From Roseomonas marmotae (GTDB taxonomy: Bacteria > Pseudomonadota > Alphaproteobacteria > Acetobacterales > Acetobacteraceae): a stretch of 64,000 nucleotides of DNA. The stretch covers positions 206,501 to 270,500 of the forward strand of contig NZ_CP061095.1 in NCBI RefSeq assembly GCF_017654485.1. The letters run 5' to 3'. A program made the translations under genes and the position numbers. This document shows positions 9,555-17,209 of the stretch, one piece after another (the stretch's first letter is position 1; every line of letters begins with the position of its first letter). The notes beneath the pieces were generated by a model, which saw only the letters and a program-made list of their open reading frames with translations, did no database searches and was not told the origin of the DNA.

Positions 9555-9905
9555 TCAGCCCCGGCGCCGCAGCAGGAACTGCGCCAGGCGCCCGGTCAGC
9601 GCCATGCTCAGCAGCGTGCCGGGGATGATGGCCAGTGCCAGCGGCAGCCAGTTGCTGGCCAGGGTGGGCAGCAGCACGACCACCCCCACCCCCGCCGGCA
9701 CGAACAGCAGCCCGAGATTCCCGAGCAGCACGTCGGCCACGCGGCCCAGGGCAGGCGGCGGCTCCTCCTTCCCGCGCCACAGGCGCAGGATGACGAAGAG
9801 CAGCATCATGCCGATGACCGGGCCGGGGATGGGCAGGCGCAGCACCCGCGCCAGCAGCTCGCCGGCCAGCTGGCAGGCCAGCAGGGCGGTGATGGCGCCG
9901 GTCAT
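9555..9905 (-). CDS. lrgA: LrgA/CidA-family membrane protein
   Basis: This is a small (116-residue) membrane protein with four predicted helices and the family signature LRLPIPGPVIGMMLLFVILRL near the N-terminus. It is the partner of the LrgB protein encoded immediately downstream. The two are thought to form a complex that moves small organic acids (pyruvate in B. subtilis) or modulates the envelope. The ATG at 9905 gives the standard length. A 12-bp stem-loop lies just upstream, between this gene and the acylpyruvase gene, and could separate or attenuate the two. Confidence 0.88.
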   Translation of the reverse strand: MTGAITALLACQLAGELLARVLRLPIPGPVIGMMLLFVILRLWRGKEEPPPALGRVADVLLGNLGLLFVPAGVGVVVLLPTLASNWLPLALAIIPGTLLSMALTGRLAQFLLRRRG

Positions 9906-9977
9906 GGCTGGCGCACCGTGAACGACAGGGGCATGAGAAGGGTCCTTCCGCGGCAGGAACCCCCAGATTTCCCTCTG

Positions 9978-10016
9978 CCCGGCCGCTGCCGCAACGCATG
10001 ATGAGCAGCGGCCGGG
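9978..10016 (-). terminator. Terminator-like stem-loop between acylpyruvase and lrgA
   Basis: The arms CCCGGCCGCTGC (9978-9989) and GCAGCGGCCGGG (10005-10016) are perfectly complementary over 12 bp with a 15-base loop. The hairpin lies 19 bases past the stop codon of the leftward acylpyruvase gene. No T-tract follows on either strand, so it may act as an mRNA 3' stabiliser or attenuator rather than a classical intrinsic terminator. Confidence 0.5.
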
Positions 10017-10035
10017 TGTGCGTCAGGCGGGAGGC

Positions 10036-10725
10036 TCAGACCGCCTGATAGGTCACCGTGACCTCGCCCACGCCCTCGCAGGTGCCATGCATGGTGTCGC
10101 CCGGCTTCACGGCGCTGACGCCGGCGGGGGTGCCGGTCATGATCAGGTCGCCCGGCAGCAGCTCCACATAGCGGGAGAGATAGGCGATGGCTTCCGGCAG
10201 GGACCAGATCATCTGGCTCAGGTCGCCGGTCTGCTGCACCTTGCCGTTCACGGTGACCTCGATCTTGCCCCGGCTCGGATGGCCGATGCGGGAGGCAGGG
10301 ACGATCTCGCTGATCGGGCAGGACTGGTCGAAGCCCTTCGCGAGTTCCCAGGGGCGGCCAAGCTTCTTGGCTTCCGCCTGGATGTCGCGCCGCGTCATGT
10401 CCAGGCCGATGGCGTAGCCATAGACATGCTCCAGCGCGCGCTCCTGCGGGATGTTCTTGCCGCCCTTGCCGATGGCGGCCACCAGCTCGACCTCGTGGTG
10501 TAGGTCCTTGGTCTGGCCGGGAAAGGGCAGCGTGCCGCCGGGCACAGCGGCATTGGCCGGCTTGGAGAAGAAGAAGGGCGGTTCGCGGTCGGGGTCGTGG
10601 CCCATTTCCCGCGCATGCTCGGCATAGTTGCGGCCGACGCACCAGATGCGCCGGACGGGGAAGACGCCTTCTTCTCCCTTGACCGGGATGGTCGTCTCGG
10701 GCGCGGGCTCGATGACATAGCGCAT
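10036..10725 (-). CDS. Fumarylacetoacetate hydrolase family acylpyruvase
   Basis: This is a 229-residue single-domain FAH-family hydrolase that cleaves a C-C bond in acylpyruvates such as fumarylpyruvate or maleylpyruvate and releases pyruvate. It shows WCVGRNYAEHAREMG, the metal-binding glutamates in HHEVELVAAIG, the aspartate in GLDMTRRD and the closing GDLIMTGTPAGVSAVKPGD. The MGHDPDREPPFFFSKP segment is typical of the NagK/fumarylpyruvate hydrolase branch, but no gentisate or salicylate pathway genes are present, so the substrate remains open. It is transcribed divergently from a GntR regulator, with a palindrome between them that is probably the regulator's operator. Confidence 0.88.
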   Translation of the reverse strand: MRYVIEPAPETTIPVKGEEGVFPVRRIWCVGRNYAEHAREMGHDPDREPPFFFSKPANAAVPGGTLPFPGQTKDLHHEVELVAAIGKGGKNIPQERALEHVYGYAIGLDMTRRDIQAEAKKLGRPWELAKGFDQSCPISEIVPASRIGHPSRGKIEVTVNGKVQQTGDLSQMIWSLPEAIAYLSRYVELLPGDLIMTGTPAGVSAVKPGDTMHGTCEGVGEVTVTYQAV

Positions 10726-10739
10726 GGCGGTTGCTCCTG

Positions 10740-10760
10740 AACCAATTCCATTGATTGGTT
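10740..10760. promoter_or_regulatory. Palindromic operator between acylpyruvase and GntR genes
   Basis: The inverted repeat has arms AACCAAT and ATTGGTT separated by seven bases, perfectly symmetric, in the 88-base divergent intergenic region. It begins 15 bases upstream of the acylpyruvase ATG. Its position and symmetry fit an operator for the adjacent GntR/FCD-type regulator. It is also locally AT-rich in an otherwise GC-rich sequence. Binding is inferred, not shown. Confidence 0.55.
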
Positions 10761-10813
10761 AGGCCCGCACGGGAGAGGCGTCAAGCGGGTGGCGCAATGA
10801 AGCCGGGACGCCT

Positions 10814-11509
10814 ATGGCAGAGGCCATGGAACCTGATTCCGGCCTCCACGGCACGCCGGTCATGACACTGCTGCAGGCTTATCTCGCCAGCATCGCCCTC
10901 CCCGCCTCCGGCCGGCTGCCGCCGGAGCGCGAATTGGCGGAGGCGCTGGGCGTCTCCCGCGCCGAGCTGCGCAAGGCCCTGGCGATGTTGGAGGCCGAGG
11001 GGCAGCTCTGGCGCCATGTCGGCAAGGGCACCTTCCTGGGGCCCCGGCCACTGGCAGCCATCGGCGACGTGGCGCATCTGGCCCGGCAGGCGGATGCCAC
11101 GGACATGTTGAATGCCCGGCTCGCATTGGAGCCGCAGCTTGCGGCGCTGGCGGCCCGCAATGCCAAGCCGGCGCAGCTGGAGGCGATGCGCGCCGCCATG
11201 GAGGCCTCCCGCCGTCCGGGCCTCTCCTGGCGGGGCTATGAGGGCCAGGACGCCCGGCTGCACCGGGAGATCGCCTCCGCCGCCGGCAACCCGCTGCTGC
11301 TGCATCTGTTCGACCAGTTGGCGGCCATCCGCCGCGTGCTGACCTGGGACAGGCCGCGCCCGCAGCCGGAAGGCCCGCCACCCGGCCATCCCTCCTTCGC
11401 CGAGCACGAGCAGATCGTCGCCGCCATCGCGACCAGGGAGGCCGAGGCGGCGGCGGCGCATATGCATGACCACATCGCCGCCGTGCACCGCCTGATCGCC
11501 CAGGCCTGA
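10814..11509 (+). CDS. GntR-family transcriptional regulator (FCD type)
   Basis: This is a regulator of about 231 residues with an N-terminal winged helix (RLPPERELAEALGVSRAELRKAL...LWRHVGKGTFLG, about residues 34-80) and a C-terminal FCD effector domain (about 95-225) rich in helices, with the metal-site histidines expected in HREIAS, EHEQIV and HMHDHI. FCD domains usually bind small organic acids. An internal ATG at 10862 is an alternative start that keeps the whole HTH. It is divergent from the acylpyruvase gene and probably controls that leftward group through the palindrome at 10740. It converges on the RutB-like gene with a 5-base gap. Confidence 0.87.
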   Translation: MAEAMEPDSGLHGTPVMTLLQAYLASIALPASGRLPPERELAEALGVSRAELRKALAMLEAEGQLWRHVGKGTFLGPRPLAAIGDVAHLARQADATDMLNARLALEPQLAALAARNAKPAQLEAMRAAMEASRRPGLSWRGYEGQDARLHREIASAAGNPLLLHLFDQLAAIRRVLTWDRPRPQPEGPPPGHPSFAEHEQIVAAIATREAEAAAAHMHDHIAAVHRLIAQA

Positions 11510-11514
11510 GGCGT

Positions 11515-12207
11515 TCAGCCCGGTCCCGCATTGCTGCCGAGGGCGGCGCGCAGCTCCGCCCCCGTGGTCAGCCAGCCGAAGAAGTGCAGCACGTTGAACT
11601 CCGTGGCCGCCTGCTGCCCCGGCCCGGCGGCCATGGTGCCATCCGTCACCATCACCGGGAAAAACTCGCGGTGATAGGCATCCCGCAGCGTGCTCTCGAC
11701 GCAGACATTGGTGGCGACGCCCAGGATCAGAACGGTGCGGATGCGGCGGGCGGCGAGGATCTGTTCCAGGTTGGTGCCGGCGAAGCCGCTGTAGCGGGAT
11801 TTCGGCACCACGATATCGCCCGCCTCCGGCCGCAGGGCCTCGACGATCTCGTAGTCCCAGCCGCCTTTGGTGATCAGCCGTCCCGCCAGCTCGGGCTTCT
11901 CCCGCATCAGCCGCAGGGCATTGGATTTGTGCCAGACCGGGGCGGTGGGGCCGCCGGCCTCGCGCAGGTCGGGCTCGAAGCCGTTCTGCAGATAGATGAC
12001 GGGCATGCCCGCCGCCCGGCAGGCGGCGATGGTCAGGCGCGCTTCCTCGATCACCGGCGCGCTGCCGCTGACATCGAAGCCCGCCTGATCCAGGTAGCCG
12101 CCGGGGCTGCAATAGGCATTCTGCATATCCACCACGATGAGCGCGGCATCGGCGGCGGAGATGGGCAGCGGGCCGGGACGGGCCGGCAGGGTCACGGTCT
12201 GCGTCAT
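11515..12207 (-). CDS. RutB-like isochorismatase-fold amidohydrolase
   Basis: This is a cysteine hydrolase of 230 residues. The catalytic triad is visible: aspartate in VVDMQNAYCSPGGYLD, lysine in VVPKSRYSGF and cysteine in GVATNVCVESTLRDA. The sequence follows E. coli RutB (ureidoacrylate amidohydrolase, Rut pyrimidine degradation) through HKSNALRLMREKPEL, KGGWDYEIVEAL and the FFGW motif. The other rut genes (rutA, C, D, E, F) are not adjacent. A RutG-like permease occurs about 45 kb away, which could be coincidence. The true substrate may be ureidoacrylate or another carbamoyl/amide compound. It has no close co-directional neighbour, so it is probably a single-gene unit. Confidence 0.83.
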   Translation of the reverse strand: MTQTVTLPARPGPLPISAADAALIVVDMQNAYCSPGGYLDQAGFDVSGSAPVIEEARLTIAACRAAGMPVIYLQNGFEPDLREAGGPTAPVWHKSNALRLMREKPELAGRLITKGGWDYEIVEALRPEAGDIVVPKSRYSGFAGTNLEQILAARRIRTVLILGVATNVCVESTLRDAYHREFFPVMVTDGTMAAGPGQQAATEFNVLHFFGWLTTGAELRAALGSNAGPG

Positions 12208-12277
12208 GGCGGCAGGTTACAGGCAGAAACAGGCCTGGGGAGATTGCAGATGGCATGAGCGGAACAATCTTCCGTTC

Positions 12278-13027
12278 ATGCTCGCCCTGCTGAAGCCAGC
12301 CGCCTGGCTCTTCCTCCTGTTCTTCCTCCTCCCGCTCGGCGTCTCCGCCGCGCTCTACTGGCAAAGCGGCCAGGGCGCGGGCTGGCAGACCGCTGACCGT
12401 TCCAGTGCCGGCATCCTGCCGCCGGCAGAGACGCACAGGCCGGCCGTGCTGCGCGTCTTCGCCGCGCAGACGGTGCGCTGGCGCGGCATTTTCGCCGTGC
12501 ATTGCTGGATCGTCTTCAAGGAGGAAGGCGCTTCCCACTACACGCGCTACGATTACACCGCCTGGGGCGAGCCCATCCGCATGAACGGCTTCGAGCCTGA
12601 TGGCCGCTGGTTCGGCCGAGCGCCACAGACGGTCCTCGCCGCTGATGGCGAGAGGGCGGAGGCGCTGATCCCGCGCCTGCGACAGTCCATCGCGCAGTAT
12701 GCCTACCGCAACCGCGGCGACTACCGCGCCTGGCCCGGGCCGAATTCCAACACCTTCGTCGCCGCCGTGCTGGATGGGCTGCCGGAGATCGAGCTGGCGC
12801 TGCCGCCCACCGCCATCGGTAAGGATTATCCCTATGATGGCCGCTGGCTGCGCCTGACCCCTTCGGGCACCGGCATCCGGCTGACCCTGGGGGGCTATGG
12901 CGGGCTGACCCTGGCCTGGGTGGAAGGGATCGAGCTGAACATCCTGGGCGCCGTGGCCGGGCTGGACCTGCGTCGCCCCGCCATCAAGCTCCCCGGGCTC
13001 GGGCGGCTCGGGGTGAGCGCGGGCTGA
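12278..13027 (+). CDS. DUF3750 domain protein
   Basis: This is a 249-residue protein with one N-terminal membrane helix (MLALLKPAAWLFLLFFLLPL) followed by a DUF3750-like soluble domain. Conserved-looking stretches are WIVFKEEGASHYTRYDYTAWG, YRAWPGPNSNTFVAAVLDGLPE and LPPTAIGKDYP. The PGPNSNTF segment resembles the asparagine-centred motif of this family, whose biochemical role is unknown to me. ATG 12278 is chosen because it puts the hydrophobic segment at the N-terminus; the open frame upstream overlaps the divergent RutB-like gene and looks non-coding. It is probably an inner-membrane anchored periplasmic protein. Confidence 0.8.
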   Translation: MLALLKPAAWLFLLFFLLPLGVSAALYWQSGQGAGWQTADRSSAGILPPAETHRPAVLRVFAAQTVRWRGIFAVHCWIVFKEEGASHYTRYDYTAWGEPIRMNGFEPDGRWFGRAPQTVLAADGERAEALIPRLRQSIAQYAYRNRGDYRAWPGPNSNTFVAAVLDGLPEIELALPPTAIGKDYPYDGRWLRLTPSGTGIRLTLGGYGGLTLAWVEGIELNILGAVAGLDLRRPAIKLPGLGRLGVSAG

Positions 13028-13080
13028 ACCGTTGCGGAGACGCTTGCCGGCGTCCGGCGGCTCCTGCTATTGCAGATCCG

Positions 13081-13773
13081 ATGGTCACGACCCTCGCCCC
13101 GCCCGCGCTGACGTCGCTTCCGCCGGAGGAGGATCTCCGCCCCCTGGCCGACCGCGCCTATGAGCGGCTGCGGGAGGCGATCGTGGAAGGCATCCTCATC
13201 CCCGGCGCCAAGCTGTCCGAACGCGGACTGGCGGCCGCCCTCGGTATCTCCGCCCAGCCGGTGCGGGAGGCGCTGCGGCGGCTGGAGGCGGAGGGGATGG
13301 TGGAGACGCGGCCCCGCAGCGGCTCCTTCGTCGCGCCGCTGGACACGCCAAGGCTGGTGGAGATGGGGCGCATCCGTGCCGCGCTGGAAGGCGCCGCCGC
13401 CGGGCTGGCCGCCCGCCGCGCCGGCGCCGCCGACATTGCCGTGCTGCGCTCACGGCTCGCCGCCATGCGAGCCGCCACCGGGACGGGCGACCCGGCCATG
13501 CTGCGCCGGGCCAACGAGGCCTTCCATGACGCGCTGCACACGATCGGCGGCAATGCCTTCCTGATCCGCAGCCTGCATGCGCTGGGCGCCTACGACCATA
13601 TCGGCCGCGCCCGTGCCCTGGCGGCGGAGGACGAGCCTCGCCAGGCGCTGGATGAGCATGCCGCCATCCTCGATGCCATCGCCGCCCGGGATGCCGAGGC
13701 GGCGGAGGCGCTGATGCGCGCCCATACCCTGCGGTCCCTGGCCGTCGCCTTTCCAGAGGAGAGCCGCGACTAG
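13081..13773 (+). CDS. GntR-family transcriptional regulator (FCD type)
   Basis: This is a 230-residue FadR-like regulator. The winged helix spans about residues 20-85 (DRAYERLREAIVEGILIPGAKLSERGLAAALG, QPVREALRRLEAEGMVETRPRSGSFVAPLD) and the FCD domain about 95-220. It is followed 85 bases later by a Bug-type solute receptor gene on the same strand, so it probably controls uptake of a carboxylate bound by that receptor (inference). A small CGGCAGC/GCTGCCG hairpin at 13786-13802 separates the two genes. I see no convincing operator palindrome in the gap. Confidence 0.88.
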   Translation: MVTTLAPPALTSLPPEEDLRPLADRAYERLREAIVEGILIPGAKLSERGLAAALGISAQPVREALRRLEAEGMVETRPRSGSFVAPLDTPRLVEMGRIRAALEGAAAGLAARRAGAADIAVLRSRLAAMRAATGTGDPAMLRRANEAFHDALHTIGGNAFLIRSLHALGAYDHIGRARALAAEDEPRQALDEHAAILDAIAARDAEAAEALMRAHTLRSLAVAFPEESRD

Positions 13774-13858
13774 CAGAGCCCGCGCCGGCAGCGCCGCTGC
13801 CGCAGGATTCCACATAGCAAACACAGGGCGGTCAACGCCCGTGCCAGGAGGAATGAAG

Positions 13859-14842
13859 ATGCAGTTGTTTCCCCGTGCCGCCATCGCCGCGGCCATGCTG
13901 AGCCTCGCCACCCCTTGGGCGGCGCAGCCGGCCGCCGCGCAGGGCGCGGCCTATCCCAACCAGCCGATCCGGGTGATCGTCCCCTTTTCGGCCGGCACCT
14001 CGGACACCGTGGCACGCCTGGTCGGCCAGAAGATGAGCGAAACGCTGGGCCAGCCGCTGGTGGTCGAGAGCCGGCCCGGCGCCGGCGGCAATATCGGCAG
14101 CGAGGCCTGCGCCCGCGCGACGCCCGATGGCTATACGATCTGCCTCGGCACCATCAGCAGCCACGCGATCAATCCCTCGATCTTCGTGAAGATGCCTTAT
14201 GACAACCTGAAGGACTTCGCGCCGATCACGCAGCTCGCCGCCCAGCCCAATGCCCTGGCGGTGACCAACGACCTGCCCGCGAAGAACATCCAGGAACTGA
14301 TCACGCTGCTGAAGGGCAAGCCCGGGGAGTACAACTACGGCTCCTCCGGCGTCGGCACCTCCATCCACCTGGCGGGCGCGCTCTTCTCCCAGCTCACCGG
14401 GACGCAGATGGAGCATGTGCCCTATCGCGGCAGCGGCCAGATCATGACGGCGCTCCTGTCCGGCGAGTTGCCGCTCGCCTTCGACAACTTCTCCTCGGCC
14501 TGGCCTTTCGCCAGGGAAGGAAAGATCCGCATCCTCGGCGTGACCTCCGCCAGCCGCAGCCCGACGGCGCCCGACATCCCCGCCATCGCCGAGGCGGTGC
14601 CGGGCTTCGAGAGCCTCTCCTGGCACGGCTTCTTCGCCCCCGCCGGCACGCCGCCGGAGATCGTGGCGCGGCTGAACAAGGAGGCCGTGGCGGCGCTGCG
14701 CTCCGAGACCGTCTCCTCCCGCTTCCGCGACCTGGGCATCACCCCCGTCGGCAATTCGCCCGAGGAATTCCGCGCTTTCATCGCCGGCGAGACGCAGCGC
14801 TGGGGCGAGGTCGCCCGCGCCGCCAATATCCGCGTGGAGTGA
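13859..14842 (+). CDS. Bug-family tripartite tricarboxylate transporter receptor
   Basis: This is a periplasmic solute-binding protein of 327 residues, TctC/Bug family, which binds carboxylates for TTT transporters. It has an N-terminal signal peptide ending near AQPAAAQ, the Bug opening YPNQPIRVIVPFSAGTSDTVAR, the RPGAGGNIGSEACARATPDGYT segment and the C-terminal LGITPVGNSPEEFRAFI. AGGAGG at 13846-13851 supports the ATG at 13859 over the nearer ATG at 13853. No tctA or tctB membrane genes are adjacent, so it is an orphan receptor, as is common in Roseomonas and Bordetella. A strong terminator follows. Confidence 0.92.
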   Translation: MQLFPRAAIAAAMLSLATPWAAQPAAAQGAAYPNQPIRVIVPFSAGTSDTVARLVGQKMSETLGQPLVVESRPGAGGNIGSEACARATPDGYTICLGTISSHAINPSIFVKMPYDNLKDFAPITQLAAQPNALAVTNDLPAKNIQELITLLKGKPGEYNYGSSGVGTSIHLAGALFSQLTGTQMEHVPYRGSGQIMTALLSGELPLAFDNFSSAWPFAREGKIRILGVTSASRSPTAPDIPAIAEAVPGFESLSWHGFFAPAGTPPEIVARLNKEAVAALRSETVSSRFRDLGITPVGNSPEEFRAFIAGETQRWGEVARAANIRVE

Positions 14843-14870
14843 TCCGCGCCCCGGCACGGGGCGGCGAATG

Positions 14871-14930
14871 GCGCCGGGCCGGCCGCTGGCATCCCATCGA
14901 CGGGGTGCCGGGGCCGGCCCGGTGCTTTTT
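14871..14930 (+). terminator. Rho-independent terminator of the Bug receptor gene
   Basis: The 14-base arms GCGCCGGGCCGGCC (14871-14884) and GGCCGGCCCGGTGC (14912-14925) pair with a single G-U wobble. An inner GGCATCCC/GGGGTGCC helix extends the stem, and TTTTT follows at 14926-14930. This is the classic intrinsic terminator layout. The T-tract touches the stop codon of the convergent asmA-like gene. Confidence 0.85.
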
Positions 14931-17005
14931 CAGCGGCGTTGCCGGCTGCCGGCGCGGTTGGCCAGGGCGCGGCAGCCGCTATCCTCGTCCGTGCCGAACT
15001 GGATGGTCGGCAGGATGGCCAGCAGCGGGTTGATGAAGGCCAGCCCCACTGCCGCGCCGCCCCGCGCGCCGAGTTCCAGCGGCTCGGGCAGCACGCTGGG
15101 GTCGCTGAAACTGCCGGAGATACGGATATCGGTGGAGAGCGCGCCGATGGTGAACTCGCGCGACTGCGTGCGCAGGCGGTAGCCGATCTGCTCCCGGGCC
15201 AGGTTCACCTGCCCATCCCCGACGATGATGGCTTCATCGGTGTCGATGATCATGGACTGCGTGTCCAGGGTGCCATCCTTCAGCGCCAGGTCGGCGATGA
15301 AGCATTGCAGGCTGGTCCGGCTGGGGATGCCTAGCGCGGAGAGGATGGCATTGGCCAGCCGCAGCCCGGAAAGATCCACCAGCAAGGCCGAGAGATTGCC
15401 GCCGGAGGTGGTCAGCGTCACCCGCCCGTCGCCGCGCCCCAGCAGCTGCGCCAGTGACGCGCCGGTGGAGCGCAGCTCCGCCCGCCCGCTCAGCGTGCCG
15501 CCGCCCTCGGAGCCCGCGGCGCTCATCAGCTTGGAGATATCGATGCGCTGGAACTGCGCCTTCACATCGGCCCTCAGCCCGCCGCCATCCACCGGGGAGA
15601 GCTTGCCGGTGAAGAGCATCTGCCCCCGGCCGATGCCGAAGGAAATCGGATGCAGGTCGACATTGCCGTCGACGACGTCGAATTCGGCGCGCAGGTTGTC
15701 CAGCGGCTGGCTGCGCCCGCCGCGGATGGAGCCGGCGCGGTATTTCACATGCACATCGGCGGCCGTCAGCTTCGGCATGTTCACCGGCGTATCCGGCAGC
15801 ACCTGTCCGCTGGGCTTGGCGGGCGGCTTGTCGCCCGGAGCCTCGCCGATGAAGCCCGCGAGGTCATCCAGGTCGACACGCTCGGAGACGAGGTTGACGG
15901 TCACGTCCGGCCGCTCCCGGCGCGGCAGCACCGCGACCTCCCCGCCCAGGTCGCTGCGGCCAACGGTGCCCCTGATATCGCTGAAGCGGATGCGCTCGGC
16001 GCTGTAGTCCAGCGCGCCGGCGACGCGATAGGCCGAGGTCTGCGGGATGGGCACGCCGGTCAGCGGCGTCAGCAGGCCCATATCGGGCCCGGCGAGCACC
16101 AGCTGCAGCGCCGCGCCCTGGAAATGCAGCGGGTCGCTGAGCGTGCCTTGCAGCGAGACATTGGTGGGCCCGTTATCCAGCCGCAGCTGCACCGGCCAGG
16201 GCTTCTCGGCCTCGCGCAGCGAGAGCAGCCCGCCACCCACCAGGCGTCCGGTGATGGGCTGGCCGGCATAGGTGCCCTCGGCCGTCACGACGATGCGGGA
16301 TGGCTCGGCCTCCAGCGCGGGCGTGATGGCATTGGCATCGGCCGTGGCGGAACCCTGCCGGGGCGGCACGGGAGGCGCGGGCGGCGCCGGCAGCGGGAGG
16401 CCGTTCTCCGCGATCACCAGGGTGGATTCCGGCGTGGCGGCAGGGGCCTCGGCCGCTGCCTGCGGCGTGGCTTCCTCGGTCTCGATGTGGAGGCCGAAAT
16501 CGGCGCGCAGCTGCGGCAGGATCACCTTGCCCTCGCCATCGCGGATGCGCACGGCGCCGATCTGCGGCTGCTGCGCCGGCTCGGACGGCTCGCCGGCATT
16601 TTCCTGGCCGTCGGTGTCGAAGATGTAGTTGGCGCTCCCGTCCGGCATAGCGCGGATATTCAGCACGGGGCGGTCGGCCTCGATCCAGGGCAGGGTCAGC
16701 GGTGCGCCACGCCACCAGTCCCAGGCATTCACGGCGGCGGCGAGCCGGTCGATGCGCGCGAAGGGCGTGGGGTCGTTGAAGCCCTCGGGGTTTCCCACCA
16801 CCACGCCCTCCGCCGTGACGACGATGGTGCGGCCGAGCTTCACATGCAGATGCTCCAGCTTCACCTCCCGCCCCAGGGCGGCGGAAGCACGCGGCTCGAT
16901 GATCGGGATCAGCCAGTCCCAGCGGAAGAGCGCCACGGCCAGGGCGACGAGCAGCACGGGAATGCCGAGCCAAAGCAGCCATCTGCGCGCCGCGCGTCTC
17001 GCCAT
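14930..17005 (-). CDS. AsmA-family envelope protein
   Basis: This is a 691-residue AsmA-like protein. It has one N-terminal membrane helix (WLLWLGIPVLLVALAVALF) followed by a long beta-rich periplasmic body with the family start LEHLHVKLG and the C-terminal AsmA region (about 520-680) ending in TDIRISGSFSDPSVLPEP. AsmA/TamB-type proteins are implicated in moving phospholipid between membranes or in outer-membrane protein assembly. A proline/alanine-rich linker lies near the middle (about residues 205-245). ATG 17005 has GGAGGA six bases upstream. It is divergent from the DUF2272 lipoprotein gene. Confidence 0.88.
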   Translation of the reverse strand: MARRAARRWLLWLGIPVLLVALAVALFRWDWLIPIIEPRASAALGREVKLEHLHVKLGRTIVVTAEGVVVGNPEGFNDPTPFARIDRLAAAVNAWDWWRGAPLTLPWIEADRPVLNIRAMPDGSANYIFDTDGQENAGEPSEPAQQPQIGAVRIRDGEGKVILPQLRADFGLHIETEEATPQAAAEAPAATPESTLVIAENGLPLPAPPAPPVPPRQGSATADANAITPALEAEPSRIVVTAEGTYAGQPITGRLVGGGLLSLREAEKPWPVQLRLDNGPTNVSLQGTLSDPLHFQGAALQLVLAGPDMGLLTPLTGVPIPQTSAYRVAGALDYSAERIRFSDIRGTVGRSDLGGEVAVLPRRERPDVTVNLVSERVDLDDLAGFIGEAPGDKPPAKPSGQVLPDTPVNMPKLTAADVHVKYRAGSIRGGRSQPLDNLRAEFDVVDGNVDLHPISFGIGRGQMLFTGKLSPVDGGGLRADVKAQFQRIDISKLMSAAGSEGGGTLSGRAELRSTGASLAQLLGRGDGRVTLTTSGGNLSALLVDLSGLRLANAILSALGIPSRTSLQCFIADLALKDGTLDTQSMIIDTDEAIIVGDGQVNLAREQIGYRLRTQSREFTIGALSTDIRISGSFSDPSVLPEPLELGARGGAAVGLAFINPLLAILPTIQFGTDEDSGCRALANRAGSRQRR

Positions 17006-17209
17006 CGTCGTCCTCCGTGATCTGCCGCGCTCTCCTGCGTCAACGTCGCCTGGGTGGCGGGGTTGTGCGCGGCGCCCAATGCTCAAGTCATGGTGAGGGT
17101 AGCGGCCACCACCTCCAGGCGGCGATGCGCCGCGGCAAGGTGGCACGCCTTTGTGACGCTGGGCCGCCCGCCGCGTTGAGGCTTCCGCAACCAAGGCGGA
17201 GATTCGACT

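Noticed and set aside
16173..16982. Alternative minus-strand frame inside the AsmA gene
   Set aside because: It is a shifted-frame shadow of asmA, which has a clear membrane helix and family ends in its own frame.
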